A stretch of 64,000 bases of DNA from Siphonodentalium dalli. Taxonomy: Eukaryota; Mollusca; Scaphopoda; Gadilida; Siphonodentaliidae. Under the pieces are notes generated by a model. That model did not search any database and was not told where the DNA came from. It worked only from the letters and a program-made list of their open reading frames with translations. The translations under genes and the position numbers were made by a program. Location: positions 12,927,710 through 12,991,709 of the forward strand of contig CP136062.1 of the NCBI GenBank assembly GCA_032622095.1. Direction: 5' to 3'. Shown piece after piece: positions 43,313-54,106 of this stretch (positions are counted from its first letter, which is position 1; each line of letters begins with the position of its first letter).

Positions 43313-44939
43313 TGATGATATCGTTGGTTGTTCGTACGCATGTGATTGACTGCACTACGATCTTTCCAACTAAGATTTTTACGTACACACGACTGCGATT
43401 ACGTCGCAAATGGAGGTATCTAATGATACGCCACGATTTCGAATCTATTTTCAAACAGTGCTTGATATTAGTTTTTGACTTGTGATATTGACGTGATCAT
43501 GCGCAGTCGATCTCCAGTTACTTCCTACGACGGAAATCCTTCCACTTACGATTGAATCGTGGTAGTCTGAACGTTCATTTAAACAAAAATACAAGTAATC
43601 ATGGTATCAGTTGCAGTTAAGGATTAAACTTTCCAACACAATAATGTGGAATAAATACAGAACACACCTTGCATCATAATCTGGATTTTGTTTTTATCGA
43701 ACTATTTATGGACAGCGCATAGTTGCATTTCAGTCAATCTGCGAGCTGCGCGTTCCTGACATATAGCGTTGCGCCATCCGCAACTCACTCGATACAAGAT
43801 TATCGATTAACATGCGCGCTGTGTGCTTATGTGCGCCGACTGAATAACGGGACAGGGATTGTTTTGTCAATTGTCTGACGCAAAAGACACCAGTGTCAGT
43901 TAAGTTGGTGTACAATGATAAATCAATGACTGAGTATAAGGGCGAGTGATTCTAAATACAACATAATTGTCAATATGATAGTTAATAGCATTCACGTGCG
44001 TGATAATGCTCATTGGACCGATAACTCCTGACAGAATCACGTGTCCATCGTATAAGGTGTGTATTAATCCACACTTACTTCTGGAATCGTGTGGATGTCA
44101 TTATCTGTGGTACTCTGGTACATAATTCTCTCTCGGTTGTATTATCTGTCATACAGTTATCTCCTTTCTGTTTCATTCAGTTATCTCCCTTCTGTGTCAT
44201 TCGGTTACCTCCCTTCTGTGTCATTCATTTATCTCCCATCTGTGTCATGTATTTATCGCGGATTTATCTCTTCTGTGTCCTCTGCTCACTGCAAGTATCT
44301 CCCTTCAATGGCTTCGTTTACTAGATGCACAGTTGTCGCCCTTCGTCCACGCTCTCCTGTTCGGTGATTGTTACCAGAAATTCACTCTGACATGCGCATC
44401 GTTGTGTATCACTCGCGTATAGACGAGCCACAATCTCGTTAAAGCCGCCATTACGCTTGCTTGTCAATCAACCTGACAAAGGAGAACAAACAACAAACTT
44501 ATATTGCGTACATGTAGGTGTAAGTTCTAAATATCACCAAAAATAATTAACAAATACATGAAGATAAATGGATAAGATAAAGTATAATGGGATACATTTA
44601 TGATGCCTGTAACTCAAACAAATTAATCTTTACGGTATGAACTTTTTGATTGGCTGACCATTAAATTAATGACAATTCGTTAGGCATTATTTTCTCATAG
44701 TTGCTTTATATCGCTTTTGATTGGACTTGTTTTACAATTAAGATCAACTTGAAATTTTGATCACGATATGTGCAATTGTTTTGAACCCCACTCCCACCCC
44801 TATACGTATGTACGTCTGTCCGTCATGTATTTATATTTCGTGAATGTACATGCAGATGGATACTAGGACATTCCCATGTATATGTCCATAACTGAATGGG
44901 AGAATACATTTCGTATAGAAAGGGAAGATACTGAGGGCA
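43313..44939. other. No gene seen; short TTATCTCCC repeat
   Basis: A 25-bp-type repeat (TTATCTCCCTTCTGTGTCATTC, about four copies) lies at 44156-44255. The rest has no recognisable coding or repeat structure. Confidence 0.65.
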
Positions 44940-46242
44940 ACAACGACCTCCGCTCCTCTCATAGTGTCACGTCCGGGGATGACACTATGCTACACACGCC
45001 GTCGGATCGGGAGCCGACTTCAGATCGTCTCATAGTGTCACGTCCGGATATGACATTATGCTACACACGCCTTCGGATCGGGAGCCGACTTCATATCGTC
45101 TCATGATGTCAAGTCCGGGTATGACACTATGCTAGTCACACCGTCGTATCGGGAGCCGACTTCAGATCCTCTCATGGTGTCAAGCCCGGGTATGACACTA
45201 TGCTAGTCACACCGTCGGATCGGGAGCCTACCTCCCACATATCATGTTGACATGTCCGGAGATGATACTATGCTATGCACACCGTCTGATCAGTAGTCGA
45301 CCTCAGATCCTCTCATGCTGTCACGTCCGTAGAGGGCACTATGCTAGGTATAATGTCGGATCTGGGCCGACCTCCGCTACTCTCATGGTGTCACGCCCGG
45401 AGATGACACCATGCTAGGCACACTGTCGGATCGGTAGCTGAATTCCGACCTATCATGTTGTCGTGTCTGGGAATGACAATATGCTAGTCACACCGTCGGA
45501 TCGAGAGTCGACGTCCGACCTCTCATGTCGTTATGTCCGGAGATGACACTATGTTAGGCACAGCATCTGATCGAAACCTCAGATCCTCTCATGGTATCAC
45601 TTCCGGGGATGACACTATGCTATGCACACATCCGGATCGTGAGCCTATCTCCGGCATATCAGATATTATGTTAGACACACCGTCTGATCGGGAGCCGACC
45701 TCATATCCTCTCATGGTGCAACGTCCGGAGATGACACTATGCTAGACACACCGTCTGATCGGGAGCCGACCTCATATCCTCTCATGGTGTCACGTCCGGA
45801 GATGACACTATGCTAGACACACCGTCTGATCGGGAGCCGACCTCATATCCTCTCATGGTGTCACGTCCGGAGATGACACTATGCTAGACACACCGTCTGA
45901 TCGGGAGCCGACCTCATATCCTCTCATGGTGTCACGTCCGGAGATGACACTATGCTAGACACACCGTCTGATCGGGAGCCGACCTCATATCCTCTCATGG
46001 TGTCACGTCCGGAGATGACACTATGTTAGACACACCGTCTGATCGGGAGCCGACCTCAGATCATCTCACGGTGTCACGTCCGGAGGTGACACTATGCTAG
46101 GCACACTGTCGGATCGGGAGCCGACCTCAGATCATCTCATGGTGTCACGTCCGGAGGTGACACTATGCTAGTCACATCGTCGGATCGGGAGGCGACTTCC
46201 GACCTCTCATGGTGTTATGCCCGAAGGTGACACTATGCTAGC
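44940..46242. repeat. 71-bp satellite, about 18 copies
   Basis: Consensus words: CGGATCGGGAGCCGACCTCA, CCTCTCATGGTGTCACGTCC, GGAGATGACACTATGCTAG and CACACCGTC. Units at about 45700-46030 are almost identical, while the ends are diverged, the usual pattern of an array homogenised from its centre. Each unit has an imperfect dyad pairing GGTGTCACGTCC with GGAGATGACACTAT. Confidence 0.93.
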
Positions 46243-46869
46243 AACAACGATCTTTCAATGAATTTGATAATCGGAAGCCATTATCTTCTTAACCAGTAAA
46301 TATTCGAAACAGCCCCGACCATACCCCCATCATTAGTGACAGATCTATAATAAGCCCATGAATATAATCAATACATATGTATCAACAAGTATATGTACAT
46401 TCCATAAGTGGTTTGGATACCTTATTTGTCTATTTTGAACTACATTCTATTCTTTCCATTATCATTTCACTTCATCTGTTGCCACTTCCTGTTTGTATAC
46501 ATAGGGGCGACAGAATAACGGCCCATCTGGGCTATGTCGCTCCTGTATAATATCGTTTTTGTTTGTTTATTATCACCATTGTCATACGCTTGTACATATT
46601 ATACAAATAAACAATCAATCAATATATCAACAATAATAACCACTTGATTTTAGAGTTATCCATCTTACACCCGCAATTTGTCTGTTTGAGCACGAGGCAG
46701 ACTAAATTAGTGTCCCACATTAACGAATTTCAAAAATCGATATCTTATCACTGAGCTTTGATGTGTGGGTTTCTCGACTCGAATCAAATATATTTTACCC
46801 CCGAAGCCAAAGAAATAGTAATATAGGACGCTCTGATCGGATTGAGTAACTTTAAGATTCTTGTTCCCA
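46243..46869. other. No gene seen; interspersed repeat fragment
   Basis: 46494-46627 is a short repeat-like segment: reverse-complemented it begins GATTGATTGATTGTTTATTT and ends GGGCCGTTATTCTGTCGCCC. It resembles the GATTGATTGATTG-headed sequence at 63911. Nothing else is recognised. Confidence 0.55.
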
Positions 46870-47832
46870 ATAATGTGTGTCATTATGTCCGTAATAGTGT
46901 GTGCTTTACAAGCATATTTACAATAGTGTGTGTTTTACAAGCATATTTATAATAGTGTGTGTTTTACAAGCATATTTACAATAGTGTGTGTTTTACAATA
47001 GTGTGTGTTTTACAATAGTGTGTGTAATTTACAAGCATATTTACAATAGTGTGTGTTTTACAATAGTGTGTGTTTTGCAATAGTGTGTGTTTTACAATAG
47101 TGTGTGTTTTACAATAGTGTGTGTTTTACAAGCATATTTACAATAGTGTGTGTTTTACAAGCATATTTACAATAGTGTGTATTTTACAAGCATATTTACA
47201 ATAGTGTGTGTTTTACAATAGTGTGTGTTTTACAATAGTGTGTGTTTTACAATAGTGTGTGTTTTACAAGCATATTTACAATAGTGTGTGTTTTACAAGC
47301 ATATTTACAATAATGTGTGTTTTACAAGCATATATACAATAGTGTGTGTTTTACAATAGTGTGTGTTTTACAATAGTGTGTGTTTTACAAGCATATTTAC
47401 AATAGTGTGTGTTTTACAAGCATATTTACAATAGTGTGTGTTTTACAATAGTGTGTGTTTTACAAGCACATTTACAATAGTGTGTGTTTTACAAGCATAT
47501 TTACAATAGTGTGTGTTTTACAAGCATATTTACAATAGTGTGTATTTTACAAGCATGTTTACAATAGTGTGTGCTTTACAATAGTGTGTGTTTTACAAGC
47601 ATATTTACAATAGTGTGTGTTTTACAAGCATATTTACAATAGTGTGTGTTTTACAAGCATATTTACAATAGTGTGTGTTTTACAATAGTGTGTGTTTTAC
47701 AAGCATATTTACAATAGTGTGTGTTTTACAAGCATATTTACAATAGTGTGTGTTTTACAAGCATATTTACAATAGTGTGTGTTTTACAATAGTGTGTGTT
47801 TTACAATAGTGTGTGTTTTACAAGCATATTTA
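46870..47832. repeat. Two-type minisatellite (17-bp and 29-bp units)
   Basis: Built from AATAGTGTGTGTTTTAC (17 bp) and the same followed by AAGCATATTTAC (29 bp), mixed in irregular order over almost 1 kb. Rare variants (GTGTGTATT, CATGTTTAC, GTGTGTAATTTAC) mark single units. Confidence 0.95.
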
Positions 47833-48052
47833 CGCTGCGGTAATCAGATTTTATAACATAATTATACGTACGGACACTTTCAATGTCGTTTTCGCATTCT
47901 CCAAATTACTCTGGGTAGCTTCGGTGCTTTTCGTCCGACTAGCATGACGTACATGCACATAGTGTTCAAGCAGGATCAAATGTTCTTTTGCCAAAGTTTT
48001 AATACACATTATTTCTTGCCAATTTCTTATATAACGTGCCGCATGTTTCCTT
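47833..48052. repeat. Right part of paralogous block A (no insertion)
   Basis: Matches 49772-49989: CATAATTATACGTACGGACA, CACATAGTGTTCAAGC, GGATCAAATGTTCTTTTGCC and TTCTTATATAACGTGCC. In this copy, GTTTCCTTATGGTATG runs uninterrupted into the 54-bp repeat at 48053; in the other copy the Harbinger-like element lies at the same point. Confidence 0.88.
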
Positions 48053-48755
48053 ATGGTATGTTTACATTGGTGTATATATATGTATACAGTACTATATACA
48101 TAAGTCGCAGGGTGCGTTTATATTGGTGTAGATCTGTATACGTAATTATGTACAAACGTCTTAGGGTGGGTTTACATTGGTGTATATCTGTACACAGTAC
48201 TATATACAGAAGTCTTAGTGTACATTTACATTGGTGTAGATCTGTACACTACTATATTCAGAAGTCTTAGTGTACATTTACATTGGTGTAGATCTGTACA
48301 CAGTACTATATTCAGAAGTCTTAAGGTGCATTTACATTGGTGTAGATCTGTATACCTAACTATATACATAAATCTTAGGGTGCATTGACATTGGTGTAGA
48401 TCTGTATACATATCTATATACATAAGTCGTATGGTGCATTTACATTGGTGTAGATCTGTACACAGTACTATATTCAGAAGTCTTAGTGTACATTTACATT
48501 GGTGTAGATCTGTACACAGTACTATATTCAGAAGTCTTAGTGTACATTTACATTGGTGTAGATCTGTACACAGTACTATATTCAGAAGTCTTAAGGTGCA
48601 TTTACATTGGTGTAGATCTGTATACCTAACTATATACATAAGTCTTAGGGTGCATTTACATTGGTGTGGATCTGTATACACAACTATATACAGAAGTCTT
48701 AGTGTACGTTTACATTGGTGTATATCTGTACACAGTACTATATACAGAAGTCTTG
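48053..48755. repeat. 54-bp minisatellite, about 13 copies
   Basis: Unit words: CATTTACATTGGTGTAGATC, TGTACACAGTACTATATTCA and GAAGTCTTA. As 54 is a multiple of 3 without stops in one - frame, it yields a long repeated open frame of 18-residue units, which I do not regard as a gene. Related units reappear at 52830-53115. Confidence 0.93.
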
Positions 48756-49100
48756 CGAAATGGAGAGGGGTACTGTACATCATAATTGTGAGATGGGGAG
48801 GGATAATGTACATCATAATTGTGTGATGGGGAGGGGATAATGTACGTCGTAATTTTTGAGATGGGGAGGGGTAATGTACGTCATAATTGTGAGATGGGGA
48901 GGGGTAGTGTACATCATAATTTTGTGATGGGGAGGGGTTAATGTATATCATAATTGTGAGGTGGGGAGGGGGGTAATGTACGTCGTAATTTGTGAGATGG
49001 GGTGGGTAATGTACATCATAATTGTGAGATGGGGAGGGGTGATTTACAACATAACTGTGAGATGGGGGTCATTGTACATCATACTAAGATGGGGTATATA
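48756..49100. repeat. About 33-bp G-rich minisatellite
   Basis: Roughly ten units of GAGATGGGGAGGGGTAATGT plus ACATCATAATTGT, with variable G-run lengths. Confidence 0.9.
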
Positions 49101-49734
49101 TATATATGTATAATAACTATACATCATAACTATGGACGGAAATGTGGTAAAGTACGTCATAACAATATATTTAGGAATTTCAAACAATATTCATCTAATG
49201 GACTACGATAACATTTAACTATATTTATGAGGAACTATACTCATCCAATGTACTGCAATAACCTTTATCTATATTTGTGTAACTACATGGGTGTGTGACT
49301 ACTCTGTATACATAATAGATACATGTATATGCCTTGTACTATTATCGCGTGATTAAAACTTTGCATAACCGATGAATAATCAACCGTTCTACTATCCTAA
49401 CCATTTGTGTTGACTTATAGATAGCCGTGGGTTCACACATTCCGGTTGTGAGTCGATGGGATGCATCACGCTGATTTCTATCTGCCTGCTCGGTGTGTCG
49501 GTGTGGAATTTGCTGACCTTGCCCTAAGTTATCATGTCTTGACATCCCCTTTGCCATAATTGGCATAAACCATAAAACATAAACCATTACAACCCAATAA
49601 CGCAGACATTCATCAGTGGTATGTTAATGTATTACACAAGGCACAGTCGTAATTCGCAATTAAACCCGTTTTGTTTCCAATTCCGCCGTGTTTTGTCGCA
49701 GCACGTCGGTAACGATGAACACATTTGAATATTA
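49101..49734. other. No gene seen
   Basis: AT-rich sequence without recognisable coding or repeat structure except a short direct repeat of CATCTAATGGACTACGATAA / CATCCAATGTACTGCAATAA at about 49191 and 49231. Confidence 0.6.
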
Positions 49735-49989
49735 AGATGCTTGTTCCCAATAGTGTGTGTTTTACAAGTATATATACGCTGAGGTAATCATATTTTATAA
49801 CATAATTATACGTACGGACACATTCAAGGTCGTTTTCGTGTTCACCAAATTACTCTGAGTTGATTCGGTGCTCCGACTTGTATGGCGTACATGCACATAG
49901 TGTTCAAGCTGGATCAAATGTTCTTTTGCCAAAGTTTTAATAAACATTATTTAGTGCCAATTTCTTATATAACGTGCCACATGTTTCCT
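49735..49989. repeat. Paralogous block B, left part
   Basis: Begins GATGCTTGTTCCCAATAGTG and follows the same order as the ends of 46858-48052, but with the 1-kb minisatellite reduced to a single unit. It ends GTTTCCTAA, where the Harbinger-like element begins; homology resumes at 52827 with TTAGGGTGCATTTACATTGG. Confidence 0.88.
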
Positions 49990-50324
49990 AAAGCTGCTTT
50001 CACATACTTGCGTTTTACGCATGCGTTTTACGGATGCGTTTGGCGGACGTGCGCTTAGAGCTTTCACATACCTCCGTTTACCTATGCGCGTACGCGTCCG
50101 TTAACGGATGCGTGAATAATTATTTGTGTTTATTACCGCCACGCCAGTGGGTGTACACTGGTGTAGAGTTTCTTATGTTTGAGCGGACGATCGATAATCC
50201 TCTGGGCGAATGTATTATGATTAGGTATTTCGTACTTAAGATAAACCGTTCCGATAGTGACGATAGTCCAACAAAGATTAGCACATGTGTTCACGTCACC
50301 GGTGTAATTTATATATCCCGAAGG

Positions 50325-51100
50325 TCCACTATTCCGAAGGTTTTCTATTCTGAATACTTGCTATTTCGAAGGTTCACTATTCCGAAGGTTCGCTATTCCG
50401 AAGGTTCGCTATTTTGTTATTTTTAGGTTAATTCTATATTCTAAAGTATTGAGAGGGTTCATTATCACGAAGATTCCTTTTATGGAGTGTGTGCTCACAT
50501 CCGAACTGATTATGCGCGCACACCGATACAGATACAGGAGGAAACAACTTAGAACATTAAATGTGATTTTGTTTTGTTTTCGCGGGTTTTCTTGAGATTT
50601 AATGTGATTACGTGGGCCCATACCTTTGAATTCTTGGCATATAATATGAATGTTGTGGTATATATGGACCAACCAGCATTGGGACATGACACAGGTACAG
50701 TTGACTTAAGTGCTGTTCTGTGCGGGCTCCAATTTGGGGTTCAATATTATAAGGGCCAAATTTAGAATTTTATGGGCCCATACCTTTGAACTCTGGACAT
50801 AAAATATGAATATTGGGGAGCATTTCTCTAGTCCGAAGGTTCAATATCCCGAAGGTACACTATTCCAAAATTTCTCTGAATGTTCGCTATTCCGAAGGTT
50901 CACCAATCCGAAGGTTCGTTATTCCGAAGGTTCTCTATTCTAATGGTTTTTGTTATTTTAAGGTTAATTCAGTTTCTAAAGTATTGAGAGGGTTCATTAT
51001 CACGAAGATTCTTTTTATGAAGGAAATAACTTAAAACATTAAATGTGATTTTGTTTTGTTTTCGCGGGTTTTCTTGAGTTTAATGTCATTACGAATGACC
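50325..51100. repeat. Duplicated segment with TTCGCTATTCCGAAGG arrays
   Basis: Two arrays of the word CTATTCCGAAGGTTCGC and variants (50325-50420 and 50825-50945) are each followed by GTATTGAGAGGGTTCATTAT, CACGAAGATTC and GTGATTTTGTTTTGTTTTCG, CGGGTTTTCTTGAG. The second copy starts about 480 bp after the first, so this is a tandem duplication inside the transposon. Confidence 0.8.
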
Positions 51101-51579
51101 TTATTTCTCATTACATATTCACGCCAAGCAGCCCACACAATTGCTATGTTCCCTGCGATTTAATGTCATTACGTGTGACCTAATATCTCAATAATCTGAA
51201 ACAAGAGTACGCCTGCTAAATGCGAATTATTACAGTAGGGCTATAACGCTCAATGAATGCTGGAGGCTATAACAAACTGCGCAGCAGGATATCGCTGAAT
51301 AGACGAGTATGAGATGAGCCTAACTGCAATTGTGACTTTGTTTAAAGGCCCACTTAATTTTTGAGTCATTCATTTTTGTTATAGAATATACGGTTTTAAT
51401 TACAATTTATGGAATAAAATTTGAATAAAATACTCTAATTCATCACCATTTGAGACGCAGAATACTTCTATCTCCTAGTTTGAAACACCTTTAAAAAACC
51501 GCGACAACTCGTGCGTCGTATATCTAGCAATTAGCAACTAACATGTCCTCTTCGACTTTCCATAGATTTCAACGTAATT

Positions 51580-51998
51580 TGATACTTAGTGGTATTTGTG
51601 TCCGGGAAGTGTTTGGACGGGTCAAATCGTGACCCCGACCTGACCTTGACCTTTAAAATTGTCAATGCAACTTCAATTTGGGTAAAACGGACGAATTTCG
51701 GCGAAATTTGATACATAGGGATACTTTTGTCCGGGGAGTGTTTTGAATAGGTCAAATGCTGACATTGGAGTGACCTTGACCTTCAATGTGGTAAATCAAA
51801 GGTCAAATCTGGTAAAACGGATTGATTTCGACGAAATTTGATACCCATAGGTACTTTTGTCGGGGGAGTGTTTTGGACGGGTCAATCATGACCCTGACCT
51901 GACCTTGACTTTCGAAATAGTCAATTCAAGGTCAAATCGCGCCTTTCTCCGGAAATCTGATGGGAAACAGCCCGGACGAAGTCGGGCCCATCAGCTTG
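51580..51998 (+). mobile_element. Helitron-like fragment nested in the Harbinger-like element
   Basis: Contains the CCGACCTGACCTTGACCTTT, AATTTGATACATAGGGATAC and GGGGAGTGTTTTG units of E2/E8 and ends with the hairpin GCCCGGACGAAGTCGGGC, then CCATCAGCTTG before T. The 5' start (TCTA...ATATATT) is missing. Confidence 0.65.
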
Positions 51999-52208
51999 TG
52001 TAATAAAGAAGACAGTTTGAAGAATGTAATGTATAACACGAGAAACGGGAAAACTTGAAATATGGAAGTATGCAAATTTCCCACATAAAATTTGAAAGCT
52101 ACTTTATAGTATAATTATATTATAATTTATATTTATGGCTAATAATATGATCTTGGTGGCGTTACCATTTCTGACTATGGTTTTCTTGTTACATATTGTC
52201 CTTTCGCC

Positions 52209-52481
52209 ATGGATTCCGACGACGACGAGGACGTTCCAATGATTGCTTTGTGTATATATAACGAAAGACGACGGAAGAGACCAAGACGCTTTTGGGAGCA
52301 CGAAATAGTTAAGAAAAGAAGAAAGCATGGGGCATATGCTAATCTAATTGTCAAAAATTTGTATTCGGATGAAGACAAGTTCATTGGTTATTTCAGGGTG
52401 TCTCGCGAACAGTTATCGTTAATATTGCATTTCGTCGGCGACGATATACAGAAAATGCGAAAGAGCCGAGAGCCACTGTGA
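52209..52481 (+). pseudogene. Harbinger-type transposase N-terminus, truncated
   Basis: ATG opens an acidic then basic N-terminus (MDSDDDEDVP, RRRKRPRRFWEHEI) followed by DEDKFIGYFRVSREQLSLIL, the typical lead of HARBI1/PIF transposases (R-F-W-x-H...F-x-x-Y-F-R-M-S-x-x-x-F). At REPL the frame hits TGA, reads on as PKQRLAI, and hits TGA again; both stops fall where family members usually have cysteine codons, consistent with point decay. The DDE catalytic region is missing: the right inverted terminal region begins soon after. It would have cut and pasted the element; this copy cannot. Confidence 0.8.
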
Positions 52482-52829
52482 CCAAAACAGAGGTTAGCAA
52501 TTTGACCTAAGATTAGATAGGATGGTGCCAGCAGCTGGCATACGCCCCCACATATATACCATTCTCATTCGTAAACACCACAAAATATCTACGGTATATC
52601 CCATGATTAACGACGTCGCATCGAATACCCCTGTTCGCTTATGCGTAAAACGGACAGCTTTTCGGTCCGGGAGCGAAAAGTTATGCGCCCACGCACGCAC
52701 GCGCGTTTAGCGGATGGTATGTGAAAGCCCCAGCGATAACATTGGAGATCGAAACGATGCCCATACGGATGCGTTTACGGATGCGTAAAACCCTTGCGTT
52801 AAACGCATGTATGTGAAAGCAGCTTTAGG

Positions 52830-53115
52830 GTGCATTTACATTGGTGTAGATATGTATACAAAATTATATACAGAAATTTTAGGGTACGTTTACATTGGTG
52901 TAGATCTGTATACAGAACTATATACAGAAGTTTTAGGGTACGTTTACATTGGTGTATATCTGTATACATAACTATATACATAAATCTTGTGTCGCGGATT
53001 GGGTGGGTTTACATTGGTGTAGATCTGTATACATAACTATATACAGCAATCGTGTGTCGCGGATTGGGTGCATTTACATTTGTGTAGATCAGTATACAGA
53101 ACTATATACAGAAGT
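52830..53115. repeat. Paralogous block B, right part with 54-bp units
   Basis: Five or so units of CATTTACATTGGTGTAGATC plus ATACA-ACTATATACAGAA, the same family as 48053-48755 but fewer and more diverged, some with an added TGTGTCGCGGATTGGGTG. Confidence 0.85.
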
Positions 53116-54106
53116 CTTGTGTCGCGATTACTGTGATCACAACATGATTACTGGTAGTTAACGCGCGCTCATCGGTGCACATGTAATGGACAATTCACTG
53201 TGCGTTCGCGTCAGTTTAGGCCAGACAAGAAATGAATCATGCACTATCAGCATACCAAAACTATTTAGTCTATGCCGAACAGGGACGTGACCATATGGCA
53301 CACGTTAGGGGTGATTTCCAACTACACCCTTGAACCAGACCAATATCGCTTTAAACTGCAAGAACAATTTCAACATAGTGTTGGTGTGAAAATTTCAACA
53401 AAGTTTGTGTCAGGTTTGACATTTCCAACAGATACAAAAATTACCAAAGTTGGGGGTGCCTGGTGCCGCATCATCATCGGTGTTCATAGCTGCAGCCGAG
53501 TCTACGATAAAACATGAAACACGACGCAACAATTTCAGAAAGAAGTTGACGCTGTATCAAAACATGTGTGTCGCTCTGCGATTCCTGTCGTCTGGTTGCG
53601 AACAGAATTTCTGATTCAGCAATATGCAAAATCGTCCCAGATGTTTGCTCGGCCATATACCAAGCATTTAAATTTTCGCGAACCATCTGATGCCATGGAA
53701 TAGCTCGACTATGTTCTTTAAACACACAAATATTAAAACCATACACACCAAGCCCCAGCAACGATTAATACAATTCTGAGTTTCCTGTCGCAATACCTCG
53801 ATGTTGACCGTGACTTAAACTTTTTATTCCTGTACACTTGTATGCGCGTAGAGCTGTACACATAGCTACACAAAATCGTAGAACTGACACATAGCTACAC
53901 CAATCATAGAGCTGTAAACATAGCTACACCAATCGTAGAGCTGTACACAAAGCTACACCAATGTAAGCCCACTCTTATCGAGGTTTATAAATAAACGTGT
54001 TTTGACCTTGTGGTTTATGCTTTGGCAATAGCTATTTAAAGTATGTTTTGCTTTGTTTTCCACTCGCTTCAAATTTTCGTGGTCACGTTATGAAATTTAT
54101 TCAAAA
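53116..54106. other. No gene recognised
   Basis: Two short open frames overlap on opposite strands (53272-53517 + and 53474-53761 -); neither shows a known motif or splice context. A small repeat, AGCTGTACACATAGCTACAC, about 28 bp and four copies, lies at 53848-53960. Confidence 0.55.

Larger units (their letters stand above)
49990..52829. mobile_element. PIF/Harbinger-like DNA transposon, decayed
   Basis: Terminal inverted repeats start AGCTGCTTTCACATAC (left) and end GTATGTGAAAGCAGCT (right). Sub-terminal motifs are mirrored too: GCTTTCACATACC with CCGTTTACC-type words at both ends, and many copies of TTTTACGGATGCG. The flanks are TAA and TTA, which fits the 3-bp target preference of the superfamily with one base changed; the unoccupied paralogue at 48047 reads TTA. 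Inside are a broken transposase start (52209-52481), two roughly 480-bp duplicated segments and a nested Helitron-like fragment. Confidence 0.82.

Noticed and set aside
48226-48951. A 241-codon - strand open frame of repeated 18-residue units.
   Set aside because: It is produced by the 54-bp period (a multiple of 3) of the minisatellite; no start context, no other coding evidence, and the other strand is also open.
53272-53761. Two opposing open frames of 81 and 95 codons.
   Set aside because: Neither shows a family motif or splice signals; they overlap on opposite strands and could be chance.
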